A DNA stretch of 64,000 bases from Pseudomonadota bacterium. GTDB taxonomy: Bacteria > Pseudomonadota > Alphaproteobacteria > GCA-2746255. Where the stretch lies: NCBI GenBank assembly GCA_040752895.1, contig JBFMHN010000003.1:86001-150000 (forward strand), written 5' to 3'. The translations under genes and the position numbers were made by a program. Positions 51,827-60,639 of the stretch are shown in pieces (the first letter of the stretch is position 1; the number at the start of each line of letters is the position of its first letter). Under the pieces are notes generated by a model, which saw only the letters and a program-made list of their open reading frames with translations, did not search any database and was not told the DNA's origin.

Positions 51827-54103
51827 ATGACGATGAAGGTCGACGAAGGCGCGCCCCGCCGTCTGTTACGACGGCTGCGGGACGTCATGGCCTCCTCCGG
51901 GAAAGCGCAGCAGCGTCTCGACAAAGTCGTCAACATCATTTCCGCCGACATCGTGGCCGAAGTGTGTTCGGTCTACTTGCTCCGCGCCGGCGAGGTGCTG
52001 GAACTTTTTGCAAGCAAGGGCTTGAAACGGGAAGCGGTCCACGTGACCCGCTTGCGCGTGGGCGAGGGGCTCGTCGGCCAAGTCGCGGCAACGGCTAAGC
52101 CGTTGAATCTGGCGGATGCACAAACCCACCCGCACTTTGCCTATCGCCCCGAAACGGGGGAGGAAATCTATCACTCCTTTCTGGGGGTGCCGATCCTGCA
52201 TGACGGGCGCGTGGTCGGCGTTCTCGTCGTGCAGAATAAAACCCGCCGCCTCTACTCCGAAATCGAAATCGAGTTGCTGCAAACGATCGCCATGGTTCTG
52301 GCGGAACTTGTCGCCGGCGGCGAACTCGTTTCAAGGGAGGAACTGTTCCAAGTCGAAGGTAACGTCGTCCTGCCTATTCGGCTCGGGGGCGTTATGTTGA
52401 GTCCGGGCCTGGCAATGGGGCAGGCGGTTTTGCATCGGCCGCGCATTGAACTCCACGAACTCGTGGCCGAGGACCCGGAGCGCGAGCGCGTCCGCTTCGA
52501 AGAGGCCCTCGACAAGTTTCATAGCACTCTGGACGAGTTGATAACCGCCGCCGACATCGTGATCGGAGGCAAGCATAAAGATATCCTTGAAAGTTATCGG
52601 ATGTTCGCAAGGGACCGGGGCTGGCTTGGTCGGATCAACGAAGCGATCGTCAGCGGCTTGACGGCGGCGGCGGCCGTCCAAAAGGTGCAGGAAGAAACCC
52701 GGGTGCGGATGGAGGCGATCGTCGACCCCATCATCCGCGAGAACCTTTATGACTTGGATGACCTCGCCAATCGCTTGATCCAGTACCTGACCGGTCACGA
52801 CAACAAAATGCCTTCGGCCGATTTGCCGGCCGATGTCGTTCTCATCGCCCGCAACATGGGGCCGGCCGAGCTCTTGGACTACGACTCGAAGAAACTCAGG
52901 GCGCTCGTCCTCGAGGAAGGCTCGCCCACAAGCCACGTGGCCATCATCGCGCGGACGCTGGATATCCCGGTGCTGGCGCGCGTGAAGGGGGTGTTGGAGA
53001 AAATCGACCATTTGGAGCCGGTCATCGTCGATTGCGACAACACCCAGGTCTTCATCCGGCCGGGGGAAGACGTCCAACAAACCTTCGCCGAAAGCCTGCG
53101 CGCACTGGCTGAGCGTCGGGCGCTTTACGCGGCGATCCGGCATAAACCGACGGTAACGACCGATGGCGTTCCCGTTTCACTTAATCTGAACGCGGGGCTG
53201 CTTATAGATCTTCGGCACCTGGAGGAAAGCGGCGCGGACGGTATTGGCCTTTATCGAACAGAAATCCTCTTCATGGTGCGTCCTTCCTTTCCGGGGGTCG
53301 AGGAGCAGACGGAAATTTATAGCCGTATCCTAGACCAGGCGGGGGACAAGCCGGTCACCTTCCGCACGCTCGACATCGGCGGCGATAAACAGCTCCCCTA
53401 CTTTTCCGTCGGCAGCGATTCCGAGGAAAACCCGGCCATGGGGTGGCGGGCGCTTCGCATCGCTCTCGACCGGCCCCAGCTTTTGCGCCAGCAGGCGCGG
53501 GCGCTTCTTCGCGCAGCCGCTGGCCGTCGGTTGCGCATCATGTTTCCGATGGTGGCGGAAGTTATGGAATACGTTGCGGCCCGTAAGCTTCTGGAGATGG
53601 AAGTATCACGCGAGAGACAGCGCGGCGAGAAACTGCCGGATACGATCGAAGTCGGCGTTATGCTCGAGGTGCCCGCGCTGTTCTGGCAATTGCCGACGCT
53701 TCTTCCCCAGATCGATTTTCTTTCCGTTGGAAGCAACGACCTTTTTCAATTCTTTTTTGCAAGCGATCGGGGAAGCCCCCGCCTTGCCAACCGTTACGAC
53801 TCGCTTTCACCGGCCGTTCTCCGGTTCCTTCATACGCTGGTTCAGCAATGCCAGGCGGCGAACATGCCGGTGGCGCTTTGCGGCGAGATGGCGGGCCACC
53901 CGCTCGACGCCATGGCGCTGCTTGGGCTGGGTTTTCGCAACCTTTCGATGTCTTCCGGCGCCATCGGGCCGGTCAAAACGGCAGCTTTGAGCCTCCATCT
54001 GGCGAATTTTTCCGGCTACTTGGAAACGCTTTACAACCTGCCCGATCACAGCGTGCGGGACAAATTGCGTGCCTATGCCCTGGATCGTGGAGTTGCCGTT
54101 TGA
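51827..54103 (+). CDS. ptsP: Nitrogen-PTS enzyme I (PtsP) with GAF domain
   Basis: The 758-residue protein has an N-terminal GAF domain (about residues 20-165), then a PEP-utilising N domain, the phosphorylated His370 in EEGSPTSHVAIIARTLDIPV, and the C-terminal PEP-binding barrel (GIGLYRTEILFMVRPSFPG, FRTLDIGGDKQLPY, NDLFQFFFASDR, LCGEMAGHP with the catalytic Cys). It starts the PTS-Ntr phosphate chain from PEP to NPr and EIIA-Ntr, tied to nitrogen and potassium control through GAF sensing (glutamine in studied cases). The ATG at 51827 has another in-frame ATG two codons on. Confidence 0.96.
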   Translation: MTMKVDEGAPRRLLRRLRDVMASSGKAQQRLDKVVNIISADIVAEVCSVYLLRAGEVLELFASKGLKREAVHVTRLRVGEGLVGQVAATAKPLNLADAQTHPHFAYRPETGEEIYHSFLGVPILHDGRVVGVLVVQNKTRRLYSEIEIELLQTIAMVLAELVAGGELVSREELFQVEGNVVLPIRLGGVMLSPGLAMGQAVLHRPRIELHELVAEDPERERVRFEEALDKFHSTLDELITAADIVIGGKHKDILESYRMFARDRGWLGRINEAIVSGLTAAAAVQKVQEETRVRMEAIVDPIIRENLYDLDDLANRLIQYLTGHDNKMPSADLPADVVLIARNMGPAELLDYDSKKLRALVLEEGSPTSHVAIIARTLDIPVLARVKGVLEKIDHLEPVIVDCDNTQVFIRPGEDVQQTFAESLRALAERRALYAAIRHKPTVTTDGVPVSLNLNAGLLIDLRHLEESGADGIGLYRTEILFMVRPSFPGVEEQTEIYSRILDQAGDKPVTFRTLDIGGDKQLPYFSVGSDSEENPAMGWRALRIALDRPQLLRQQARALLRAAAGRRLRIMFPMVAEVMEYVAARKLLEMEVSRERQRGEKLPDTIEVGVMLEVPALFWQLPTLLPQIDFLSVGSNDLFQFFFASDRGSPRLANRYDSLSPAVLRFLHTLVQQCQAANMPVALCGEMAGHPLDAMALLGLGFRNLSMSSGAIGPVKTAALSLHLANFSGYLETLYNLPDHSVRDKLRAYALDRGVAV

Positions 54104-54255
54104 GGCGCCATACCTTGCCTTGACCGTCCTCGGCGAACCTTTCTATGCTGCGGCGGCAGCAAAACCCCCGGCGATATGGTAAATAGAGCCTGATCCTTAG
54201 GGCTAGCCGCGTGCTCGCCGTTAGGCAAGATCGATCCTTAGGAAAAGAAAATAGC

Positions 54256-55317
54256 ATGCAAGAGTCGGATCCCACGTCTTTCGACAGGATGAGCGAGGAC
54301 GTTCAGCGCAGCAAACGTCTGTTCGGCAATCAGCCGGGCGGCGAGCGGGGCGTCGCCAAGGCGCTGCGCGATGCGCGTGAGAAAAAACAGGAACAGATTG
54401 CCGATATTTCTAACCGGCTGCGGATTCGTGCCGTCTATCTTCAGGCGATTGAGGAAGGCCGCTATCGAGACCTTCCGGGAGATACGTACGCCATGGGATT
54501 CGTGCGGTCTTACGCAAATTATCTGGGTCTGGACGGCGAGGAAATCGTCCGTCGATTCAAGAGCGAGGCCGCCGTTTCCGGGCAGGCGACATCCCTCATC
54601 TTTCCCATTCCGGCCCGCGAGGGGCGAGCCCCGAGGGGTGTTATCCTTCTGCTGTCCGTCCTGTTGGCGCTCACTGTCTATGGCGTGTGGTACGCCATGT
54701 CCTATCGGACGCCTCCGCCCGAACGGACCGCGCCGGTAGAAGAAGCGGCTCCGGCCCCGTTGGCGGTGGAGACCGAAGCAGAAGCAGAAGCAGAAGCAGA
54801 AGCGGACGCGGACGCGGACGCAGGGCCTTCGGCGACGGCGGAAGCGGAAGTGGCAATGGACGCAGGGCCTTCGGCGACGGCGGCATCCGAAGAAAGTACG
54901 AAGGCGGCCGAAACGCCGACGTCCATCCTCGCAGGGCCGCCGGTGGCAAGCCCGCCCCCTTCCCCGGCGGCGGCGGACAAAGTGCAACCTGCGGCGGCGC
55001 AGGCGGACAAAGTGCAACCTGCGGCGCAGACCGCCACGGTGGCTTTCGGCACGATCGAACTTCGGGCCGTTCACGACGTCTGGATCGAAATCCGCACCAG
55101 GGAAGATCGTTCGATCCTGGCCAAGATTTTACACGCGAACGAAAGCTATAGGCCGCCAAGGCTGGAAGGGCTGACGCTGGCGGTGGGCGACGCCCGCGGC
55201 GTCGATATCCTGATAGACGGCAAGGGGATCGCCCCCTTGGGTCCGAGTGGGGCCATCCTGCGCAAGGTGCTGCTGGACCCGGTGCGTCTCAAGGCCGGGA
55301 ACGCCGTCCTCGATTGA
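54256..55317 (+). CDS. RodZ-like helix-turn-helix membrane protein (DUF4115)
   Basis: The 353-residue protein has a cytoplasmic HTH_25 domain (about residues 33-105, ALRDAREKKQEQIADISNRL, then YAMGFVRSYANYLGLD), one transmembrane helix (128-149), a low-complexity linker (about 150-260) and a C-terminal DUF4115 domain (FGTIELRAVHDVWIEIRTRE, then GRGVDIL-like GDARGVDILIDG). This is the RodZ layout; RodZ links MreB to the cell wall elongation machine. The linker is encoded by short tandem repeats. AGGAAAAG lies before the ATG at 54256. It stands before ispG, as in many proteobacteria. Confidence 0.88.
   Translation: MQESDPTSFDRMSEDVQRSKRLFGNQPGGERGVAKALRDAREKKQEQIADISNRLRIRAVYLQAIEEGRYRDLPGDTYAMGFVRSYANYLGLDGEEIVRRFKSEAAVSGQATSLIFPIPAREGRAPRGVILLLSVLLALTVYGVWYAMSYRTPPPERTAPVEEAAPAPLAVETEAEAEAEAEADADADAGPSATAEAEVAMDAGPSATAASEESTKAAETPTSILAGPPVASPPPSPAAADKVQPAAAQADKVQPAAQTATVAFGTIELRAVHDVWIEIRTREDRSILAKILHANESYRPPRLEGLTLAVGDARGVDILIDGKGIAPLGPSGAILRKVLLDPVRLKAGNAVLD
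54775..54822 (+). repeat. Hexanucleotide tandem repeat in the RodZ-like gene
   Basis: Eight in-frame 6-base units: GAAGCA four times, GAAGCG, GACGCG twice, GACGCA. They code for alternating Glu-Ala then Asp-Ala. Copy-number change would keep the frame. Confidence 0.95.
54817..55026 (+). repeat. Two pairs of 24-base direct repeats in the RodZ-like linker
   Basis: The 24 bases at 54817-54840 recur exactly at 54859-54882. Those at 54973-54996 recur at 55003-55026. All are in frame and lengthen the Ala/Pro-rich linker in multiples of codons. Confidence 0.9.
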
Positions 55318-55324
55318 AGCGCGC

Positions 55325-55355
55325 CGCCCGGCGGCCTTCATTTGGCGGGCGTTTT
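55325..55355 (+). terminator. Possible rho-independent terminator after the RodZ-like gene
   Basis: CGCCCG (55325-55330) and CGGGCG (55346-55351) can pair around a 15-base loop and are followed by TTTT (55352-55355). The stem is short, so it is only a candidate. Confidence 0.4.
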
Positions 55356-55379
55356 ACGCTATATACGTTCTACCCACCC

Positions 55380-55385
55380 TATAAT
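55380..55385 (+). promoter_or_regulatory. Perfect TATAAT -10 element upstream of ispG
   Basis: TATAAT lies 87 bases before the ispG start in an otherwise GC-rich spacer. No good -35 is seen at the right distance. Confidence 0.35.
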
Positions 55386-55472
55386 CGCATGGGGGGCTAC
55401 GTAGGGTTGCCGCAGATAAAATTACCCGTCCGGCCGTGCCGGCTTGTCCATTAACAGAGCGATACAGTTCCC

Positions 55473-56621
55473 ATGTCCGTTCGTCCTTATCGGGAAATTC
55501 ACCGCCGGCCCTGCCGTCAGATACAGGTGGGCAAGATCAAGGTTGGCGGGGATGCGCCGATCACCGTTCAGTCGATGACAAACACGCTGACCTCGGACGC
55601 CAAGGCGACGGTCAACCAGATTCGTGCGCTCGAAATCGCCGGCGCCGATCTCGTGCGGGTTTCCTGTCCGGACAAAGAATCAACAGAAGCGCTCAAGAAA
55701 ATCGTGCCGGAAGTGACGGTACCGATCATTGCGGACATCCATTTCCATTACAAGCGTGCCATCGAAGCGGCGGAAGCGGGGGCGGCATGCCTCCGAATCA
55801 ATCCCGGCAATATCGGAGAGGCAAGCCGCGTGCGCGACGTCGTGAAGGCGGCGAAGGACTACGGTTGCGCGATGCGCATCGGTGTGAACGCCGGAAGCCT
55901 CGAGCGGGACCTGCTCGAGCGCTATGGCGAGCCTTGTCCGGAGGCGATGATCGAAAGCGCGCTGGATCATGCCAAGATTCTCGAAGACAACGATTTTTTC
56001 GAGTTCAAGATCAGTGTCAAAGCCTCCGACGTCTTTCTCGCCGTCGCCGCTTATCAGGGGCTGGCGGAGGCCTGCGATTACCCCCTCCATCTCGGTATTA
56101 CGGAAGCGGGCGGGCTTCGGACGGGAAACATCAAGTCCTCGATCGGTATCGGCATGCTTCTTTGGTCGGGTATTGGCGACACAATCCGGGTTTCGCTTTC
56201 GGCGGATCCGGTGGAAGAGGTCAAGACGGCCTACGAAATTCTGAAGGCGCTTCAACTGCGGCGCCACGGCGTGACGGTGGTGGCCTGCCCCTCCTGCGCC
56301 CGCCAGCAGTTCCAGGTGATCAAGACGGTCGAGGTTCTGGAAGAACGCCTCGCCCACATTACGACCCCGCTTACGGTTTCCGTGATCGGCTGTGTCGTGA
56401 ACGGACCGGGTGAAGCGCGGGAAACGGACATTGGGTTGACGGGTGGGGGCGGCGGCAAGCATCTTGTCTATTTGAATGGCATTGCCGACCACAAGATTGA
56501 CGATTTGCAAATCGTTGATCACATCGTCGGGCTGGTGGAAAAGAAGGTCGCCGAAATCGAGGCGGAAGAATCAGCCAAGACTTCGGCTCAGCCCACCGAA
56601 CCCATCGCAGCCGCTTCCTGA
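55473..56621 (+). CDS. ispG: 4-hydroxy-3-methylbut-2-enyl diphosphate synthase
   Basis: The 382-residue iron-sulfur enzyme makes HMBPP from MEcPP in the MEP isoprenoid pathway. Seen: [51 protein letters not shown], and the [4Fe-4S] cysteines in [10 protein letters not shown] and [12 protein letters not shown]. Length is typical for the short bacterial form. It is followed 18 bases later by hisS on the same strand. Confidence 0.97.
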   Translation: MSVRPYREIHRRPCRQIQVGKIKVGGDAPITVQSMTNTLTSDAKATVNQIRALEIAGADLVRVSCPDKESTEALKKIVPEVTVPIIADIHFHYKRAIEAAEAGAACLRINPGNIGEASRVRDVVKAAKDYGCAMRIGVNAGSLERDLLERYGEPCPEAMIESALDHAKILEDNDFFEFKISVKASDVFLAVAAYQGLAEACDYPLHLGITEAGGLRTGNIKSSIGIGMLLWSGIGDTIRVSLSADPVEEVKTAYEILKALQLRRHGVTVVACPSCARQQFQVIKTVEVLEERLAHITTPLTVSVIGCVVNGPGEARETDIGLTGGGGGKHLVYLNGIADHKIDDLQIVDHIVGLVEKKVAEIEAEESAKTSAQPTEPIAAAS

Positions 56622-56639
56622 ATCCGGCGGGAGGTTTTC

Positions 56640-57884
56640 GTGTCGTCCCTGCAGCCAGTCCGCGGCACGCATGACATCCTGCCCGATGAGATTCGTCGTC
56701 ATCGCCATATCTGCGAGACCGGTAGACGCGTCGCCGAGCTTTACGGCTATCGGGAAATCGCAACGCCGATTTTCGAATTTTCCGAGGTTTTCACGCGGAC
56801 GCTGGGGGATGCCTCGGATATCGTCACGAAGGAGATGTACGCCTTCGCAGACCGGGGCGGCGATGAAATCACGCTTCGCCCGGAAGGGACGGCGGGCGTC
56901 GCCCGCGCGCTTGTCTCGGGAGGTCTGCATCAGCACCTGCCGCTCAAATTCTTCTACCAGGGGCCTATGTTTCGTTACGAGCGGCCGCAGAAGGGGCGCC
57001 TTCGGCAGTTTCATCAGATCGGGGTCGAACTTCTCGGCGTTGAGGAGCCGCTCGGCGACGTGGAGATTATCGCGCTTGGCGCCCAAGTTCTTTCGGAACT
57101 TGGCCTGCTTCGGATGGCGACGTTGGAGCTTAACTCGATCGGAGATGCCGAAAGCCGGGCCGCCTATCGCCAGACGCTCGTCGGCTACCTGCAAGACCGC
57201 CGCCTGGAACTTTCCAAGGACAGCCAAACCCGCCTCGATCGCAACCCGTTGCGCGTTCTTGATTCGAAGGACGCGAACGACCGTAAGATCCTTAAAGATG
57301 CGCCGCTACTTCCGGAATATTTGAACGCGAAGTCAGCCGAAATGTTTGCCGCCGTGCGCGCCGGGCTCGACGATCTCAAGATTGCCTATACGCTGAACCC
57401 GCGCCTCGTCCGGGGGCTCGATTACTACTGCCACACCGCCTTCGAGTTCACGTCGGAGGCGCTGGGCGCCCAGTCGGCGGTTCTGGCGGGCGGCCGCTAC
57501 GATGGTTTGGTCGCCGCCATGGGCGGCCCGGCCACGCCCGGCATTGGCTGGGCGGCCGGTGTGGATCGGATGGCGATGATGCTTGAAACGGTGCCACCGA
57601 CGCCACGCCCTATCGCCATCGTGCCAGTCAGCGGCAACGTCGAAAAAGCCGCCCTACATCTTACCCAAGAGCTTAGGGCGGCGGGTTTCATCGTCGAACT
57701 CGGTTACCGGGGGAACCTGTCGAAGCGCCTGAAGCGTGCCGACAAACTCTCCGCGAGGGCGGCAATCTTGCTGGGCGAGGAGGAAATTGCGAAGGGCTCG
57801 GTAACGCTTCGCAACCTTGATTCGGGCAAACAGGAAGTCGTTTCCCTCGAGGCGCTGCAAGACCGTCTCGCCGTTTTCCGCTAG
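56640..57884 (+). CDS. hisS: Histidyl-tRNA synthetase
   Basis: The 414-residue class II synthetase charges tRNA-His. Seen: VRGTHDILPDE at the N-terminus, motif 2 region FRYERPQKGRLRQFHQIGVE, LRPEGTAGVARA, the histidine-specific RGLDYYCHTAFEF, and motif 3 GIGWAAGVDRMAM. It starts with GTG at 56640, with GGAGG 6 bases upstream. The C-terminal anticodon domain is complete. It lies between ispG and prfA. Confidence 0.97.
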   Translation: MSSLQPVRGTHDILPDEIRRHRHICETGRRVAELYGYREIATPIFEFSEVFTRTLGDASDIVTKEMYAFADRGGDEITLRPEGTAGVARALVSGGLHQHLPLKFFYQGPMFRYERPQKGRLRQFHQIGVELLGVEEPLGDVEIIALGAQVLSELGLLRMATLELNSIGDAESRAAYRQTLVGYLQDRRLELSKDSQTRLDRNPLRVLDSKDANDRKILKDAPLLPEYLNAKSAEMFAAVRAGLDDLKIAYTLNPRLVRGLDYYCHTAFEFTSEALGAQSAVLAGGRYDGLVAAMGGPATPGIGWAAGVDRMAMMLETVPPTPRPIAIVPVSGNVEKAALHLTQELRAAGFIVELGYRGNLSKRLKRADKLSARAAILLGEEEIAKGSVTLRNLDSGKQEVVSLEALQDRLAVFR

Positions 57885-57989
57885 CCGGTCACGCCGGGTA
57901 TCCAAGTTGGCAAGCCGACCACAGCTTGTTATCGGTTTTGATCTTTCCACATATAACGGTATCTGCGGTTGCCCAGGGAGAATAAGGGC

Positions 57990-59066
57990 GTGAGTTTCGA
58001 ACAGAATATCGATCGCATCGTTCAACGGCACGAAGATCTCGCCTCGGCGCTGGCGGGTGAGGTGCGGCCGGCTTCGCGTGAATACGCCCAGATGTCGAAA
58101 GAGTACGCCGACCTTACGTCGGTCGTGGAAGCCATCCGCGCCCTTCGCAAGGCCCAAAAGGAGCTGGCGGAGCTTACCGCTCTTCGCGACGACAAGAACG
58201 CGGAGCCGGAAATGCGGGCCCTGGCGGAGGAGGAGGCGAAAATCCTGGAACGCGACATTCCCGACCTCGAGCGGCACCTGCGCGTCCGCCTTCTGCCAAA
58301 GGACGCGGCGGACACGAAGAACGCCATTCTCGAAGTGCGGGCCGGGACCGGCGGGGAGGAAGCGGCGCTCTTTGCGGCGACGCTTTTCCGGATGTACTTG
58401 CGTTACGCCGAACGCCGGGGCTGGAAGGTCGAGCTTCTGGGCATCACCGAAACCGGGATCGGCGGTTACAAAGAAGCCTCCGCCCTCGTTTCGGGACGTG
58501 GCGTTTTCGCGCGGCTTAAATTCGAATCCGGCGTCCACCGGGTGCAACGTATCCCTGAAACCGAATCCGGAGGCCGCATCCATACCTCAGCGGCGACGGT
58601 TGCCGTGCTGCCCGAGGCGGAGGAAGTGGATATCGAAGTAAATGAGAAGGATATTCGAATCGATATCTTTCGTTCGAGCGGTCCCGGCGGCCAGTCCGTG
58701 AACACGACGGACAGCGCCGTTCGCATCACCCACCTGCCGACCGGTATCGTCGTTCAGCAGCAGGATGAAAAATCCCAGCACAAGAATCGCGCGAAAGCCA
58801 TGAAGGTGCTGCGCGCCCGCCTCTACGATCGCAAGCGGCAAGAAGTAGAGGCTGAACGTGCCGCTACCCGGCGCGGACAGATTGGCTCGGGTGACCGTTC
58901 CGAACGAATCCGCACCTACAATTTTCCACAAGGGCGTGTCACGGACCACCGGATCGGACTTACGCTTCATAAGCTCGACAAGGTGCTGGAGGGTGAGGCG
59001 CTGGATGAAATCATCGAGGCGCTGATCGCCGAAGACGAATCGAATCAGCTGGCGGAACTGTCATGA
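57990..59066 (+). CDS. prfA: Peptide chain release factor 1
   Basis: The 358-residue factor ends translation at UAA and UAG. The catalytic GGQ motif is at residues 233-235 ([20 protein letters not shown]). The codon-recognition loop reads [15 protein letters not shown], with the tripeptide PET where E. coli has PAT; the anchoring Pro and Thr are kept. I chose GTG at 57990; a TTG at 57969 would add seven residues. GGAG lies 10 bases before the GTG. The stop overlaps prmC (ATGA), which modifies the Gln of GGQ. Confidence 0.96.
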   Translation: MSFEQNIDRIVQRHEDLASALAGEVRPASREYAQMSKEYADLTSVVEAIRALRKAQKELAELTALRDDKNAEPEMRALAEEEAKILERDIPDLERHLRVRLLPKDAADTKNAILEVRAGTGGEEAALFAATLFRMYLRYAERRGWKVELLGITETGIGGYKEASALVSGRGVFARLKFESGVHRVQRIPETESGGRIHTSAATVAVLPEAEEVDIEVNEKDIRIDIFRSSGPGGQSVNTTDSAVRITHLPTGIVVQQQDEKSQHKNRAKAMKVLRARLYDRKRQEVEAERAATRRGQIGSGDRSERIRTYNFPQGRVTDHRIGLTLHKLDKVLEGEALDEIIEALIAEDESNQLAELS

Positions 59067-59941
59067 ACGTTTCCCATCTGCCGCCCGTGCTCCCGGCCGG
59101 TCAGGCAATCCGCACCGCTGCCGCCATGCTTCGGCGCGCCGGCATCGGCGATTCGGCCCCCCTTGAGGCCCGATTATTGGTTGCCTATGCCCTTGGCGTT
59201 TCACGGGAAAGCCTTCTAGGCCATCCTGAGCGCGCCCTCCCGTCTTCCGCCGCGGACCGGCTTGCCGGCTTGCTCCGGCGGCGGGCGAGTCGCGAGCCTC
59301 TTTCGCACCTGTTGGGGGTGCGGGAATTCTGGAGTCTGCCCTTCCAGGTGACGCCCGCGACCCTCGATCCCCGCCCCGACAGCGAAACCCTGATCCGGGC
59401 GGCGCTCGATCGCGTGGCGAACCGGGAAGCGCCGTTGCGTATCCTCGATCTTGGGACGGGAAGCGGCTGCCTTCTTCTATCGCTTCTTTCCGAATTGCCG
59501 AACGCGACGGGACTTGGGGTGGACCTTCAGGAAGCCGCTCTGGCGATCGCGCGAAGAAACGCGGAGGCGCTTGGGTATGACGATCGCGCGCGTTTTCTCG
59601 TGTCCGATTGGGGGAGGGGGATCGATGCGCGATTCGATCTTATTCTTTCGAATCCCCCTTATATTCCGGATGCCGATATTGACTGCCTGCAACCGGAAAT
59701 TGCCCGATATGAATCGCGGATTGCGCTTCAAGGAGGTGCCGATGGCCTCGTTCGCTACCGGGAAATGGCCCCGCATCTTCGCCGGCTGCTTTGTCCGGAA
59801 GGTGCCGTTTTTCTGGAAATCGGCGACGGGCAGGCGGCAGCGGTTGTTCGCATTCTGGCCGAGCATGGTTTCGAGGTGAGGAGGCTTTGCAAGGATCTTG
59901 CCGGCCTTCCGCGGTGCATCGTGGCTCAATTCCAAAGGTAG
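59063..59941 (+). CDS. prmC: Release-factor glutamine N5-methyltransferase PrmC
   Basis: The 292-residue enzyme methylates the GGQ glutamine of RF1 and RF2. Seen: an N-terminal helical domain ([20 protein letters not shown]), the [20 protein letters not shown] segment, PDSETLI, the SAM motif [20 protein letters not shown], and the substrate motif [11 protein letters not shown]. It is translationally coupled to prfA, its substrate gene, the standard arrangement. Confidence 0.96.
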   Translation: MNVSHLPPVLPAGQAIRTAAAMLRRAGIGDSAPLEARLLVAYALGVSRESLLGHPERALPSSAADRLAGLLRRRASREPLSHLLGVREFWSLPFQVTPATLDPRPDSETLIRAALDRVANREAPLRILDLGTGSGCLLLSLLSELPNATGLGVDLQEAALAIARRNAEALGYDDRARFLVSDWGRGIDARFDLILSNPPYIPDADIDCLQPEIARYESRIALQGGADGLVRYREMAPHLRRLLCPEGAVFLEIGDGQAAAVVRILAEHGFEVRRLCKDLAGLPRCIVAQFQR

Positions 59942-60142
59942 GGGGCGAAAAAGAAGTTGGAAATCTCCGGCATCCCGATTAGGCTTAGCCCCGACAGCCA
60001 CGATCCGATTCTTGGCTAGCGGCGAGATAGATCGCCCCTCAGCTTTTTGTAATTATGGTGCTGCCGCCGCCCGATTTCCGGTGACAGTACTGTGCGGAGT
60101 GCTGCTGTTGCTTCCGTGGTAACAAGGGTTGACGAAAGGACG

Positions 60143-60496
60143 ATGAAACGCGATTTGGGTTCACGTAAAAATCGCGGCCGTGGAAACGGCGGCGGTCGTG
60201 GGAATGGCGGCGGAAATCGGCATAAGTCGCTCGAAAGCGGCGGGCCAAGTGTAAAAGTACGCGGAAACGCCTCCCAGGTTCTTGAAAAATATCTCTCCCT
60301 TGCCCGAGACGCTGCCTCATCCAGCGATCGGGTCGCGGCAGAGAATTATTATCAGCACGCCGAACATTACTACCGTCTCCTGCACGCCGATCAGGACCGG
60401 CACGAGGCGTCGCAGTCCGCCAAGCCAGGCAATGGCCAGGCGGCGGGCGAGGGGCAGAAATCTCCGCAAGCAAACCCCGCCGCCGGGGAGACCTGA
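60143..60496 (+). CDS. DUF4167 protein
   Basis: The 117-residue protein has an Arg/Gly/Asn-rich N-terminus (GSRKNRGRGNGGGRGNGGGN) and the DUF4167 core GPSVKVRGNASQVLEKYLSL, ARDAASSSDRVAAENYYQHA, EHYYRLL, then a disordered Gln/Ala tail. The glycine-arginine stretch suggests nucleic-acid binding, but function is unknown. The family is nearly confined to alphaproteobacteria and usually follows prmC and precedes clpB, as here. AAGGA lies just before the ATG. The 201 bases upstream of it contain no recognisable gene. Confidence 0.88.
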   Translation: MKRDLGSRKNRGRGNGGGRGNGGGNRHKSLESGGPSVKVRGNASQVLEKYLSLARDAASSSDRVAAENYYQHAEHYYRLLHADQDRHEASQSAKPGNGQAAGEGQKSPQANPAAGET

Positions 60497-60500
60497 TACC

Positions 60501-60533
60501 CCCGCTTTCTACGACTGCGGGCCGTTTTCTTTT
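60501..60533 (+). terminator. Weak terminator candidate after the DUF4167 gene
   Basis: CCCGC (60501-60505) and GCGGG (60517-60521) can pair around an 11-base loop and are followed by a T-rich tract. The short stem makes this uncertain. Confidence 0.35.
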
Positions 60534-60552
60534 AGCCAACGCCAATCCCATA

Positions 60553-60580
60553 CTTGAAAAATGGGGATCGGAATCCATAT
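60553..60580 (+). promoter_or_regulatory. RpoH (sigma-32)-type promoter of clpB
   Basis: CTTGAAA (60553-60559) and CCATAT (60575-60580) lie with 18 bases between CTTG and CCATAT. This matches the alphaproteobacterial heat-shock promoter pattern (CTTG, 17-18 bases, CYTATNT-like). It ends 59 bases before the clpB ATG, consistent with heat induction of this chaperone. Confidence 0.75.
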
Positions 60581-60639
60581 AGAATTCCGGGTGCCGGAAC
60601 GGGCCTGGGGATTCAACCTGCCGGAGTGAAGGGGGTCGA

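Noticed and set aside
59942..60142. Small RNA or gene in the prmC-DUF4167 gap
   Set aside because: The gap contains the short palindrome ACAGTACTGT near 60082 but no open frame with a ribosome site and no stable structure that I could recognise.
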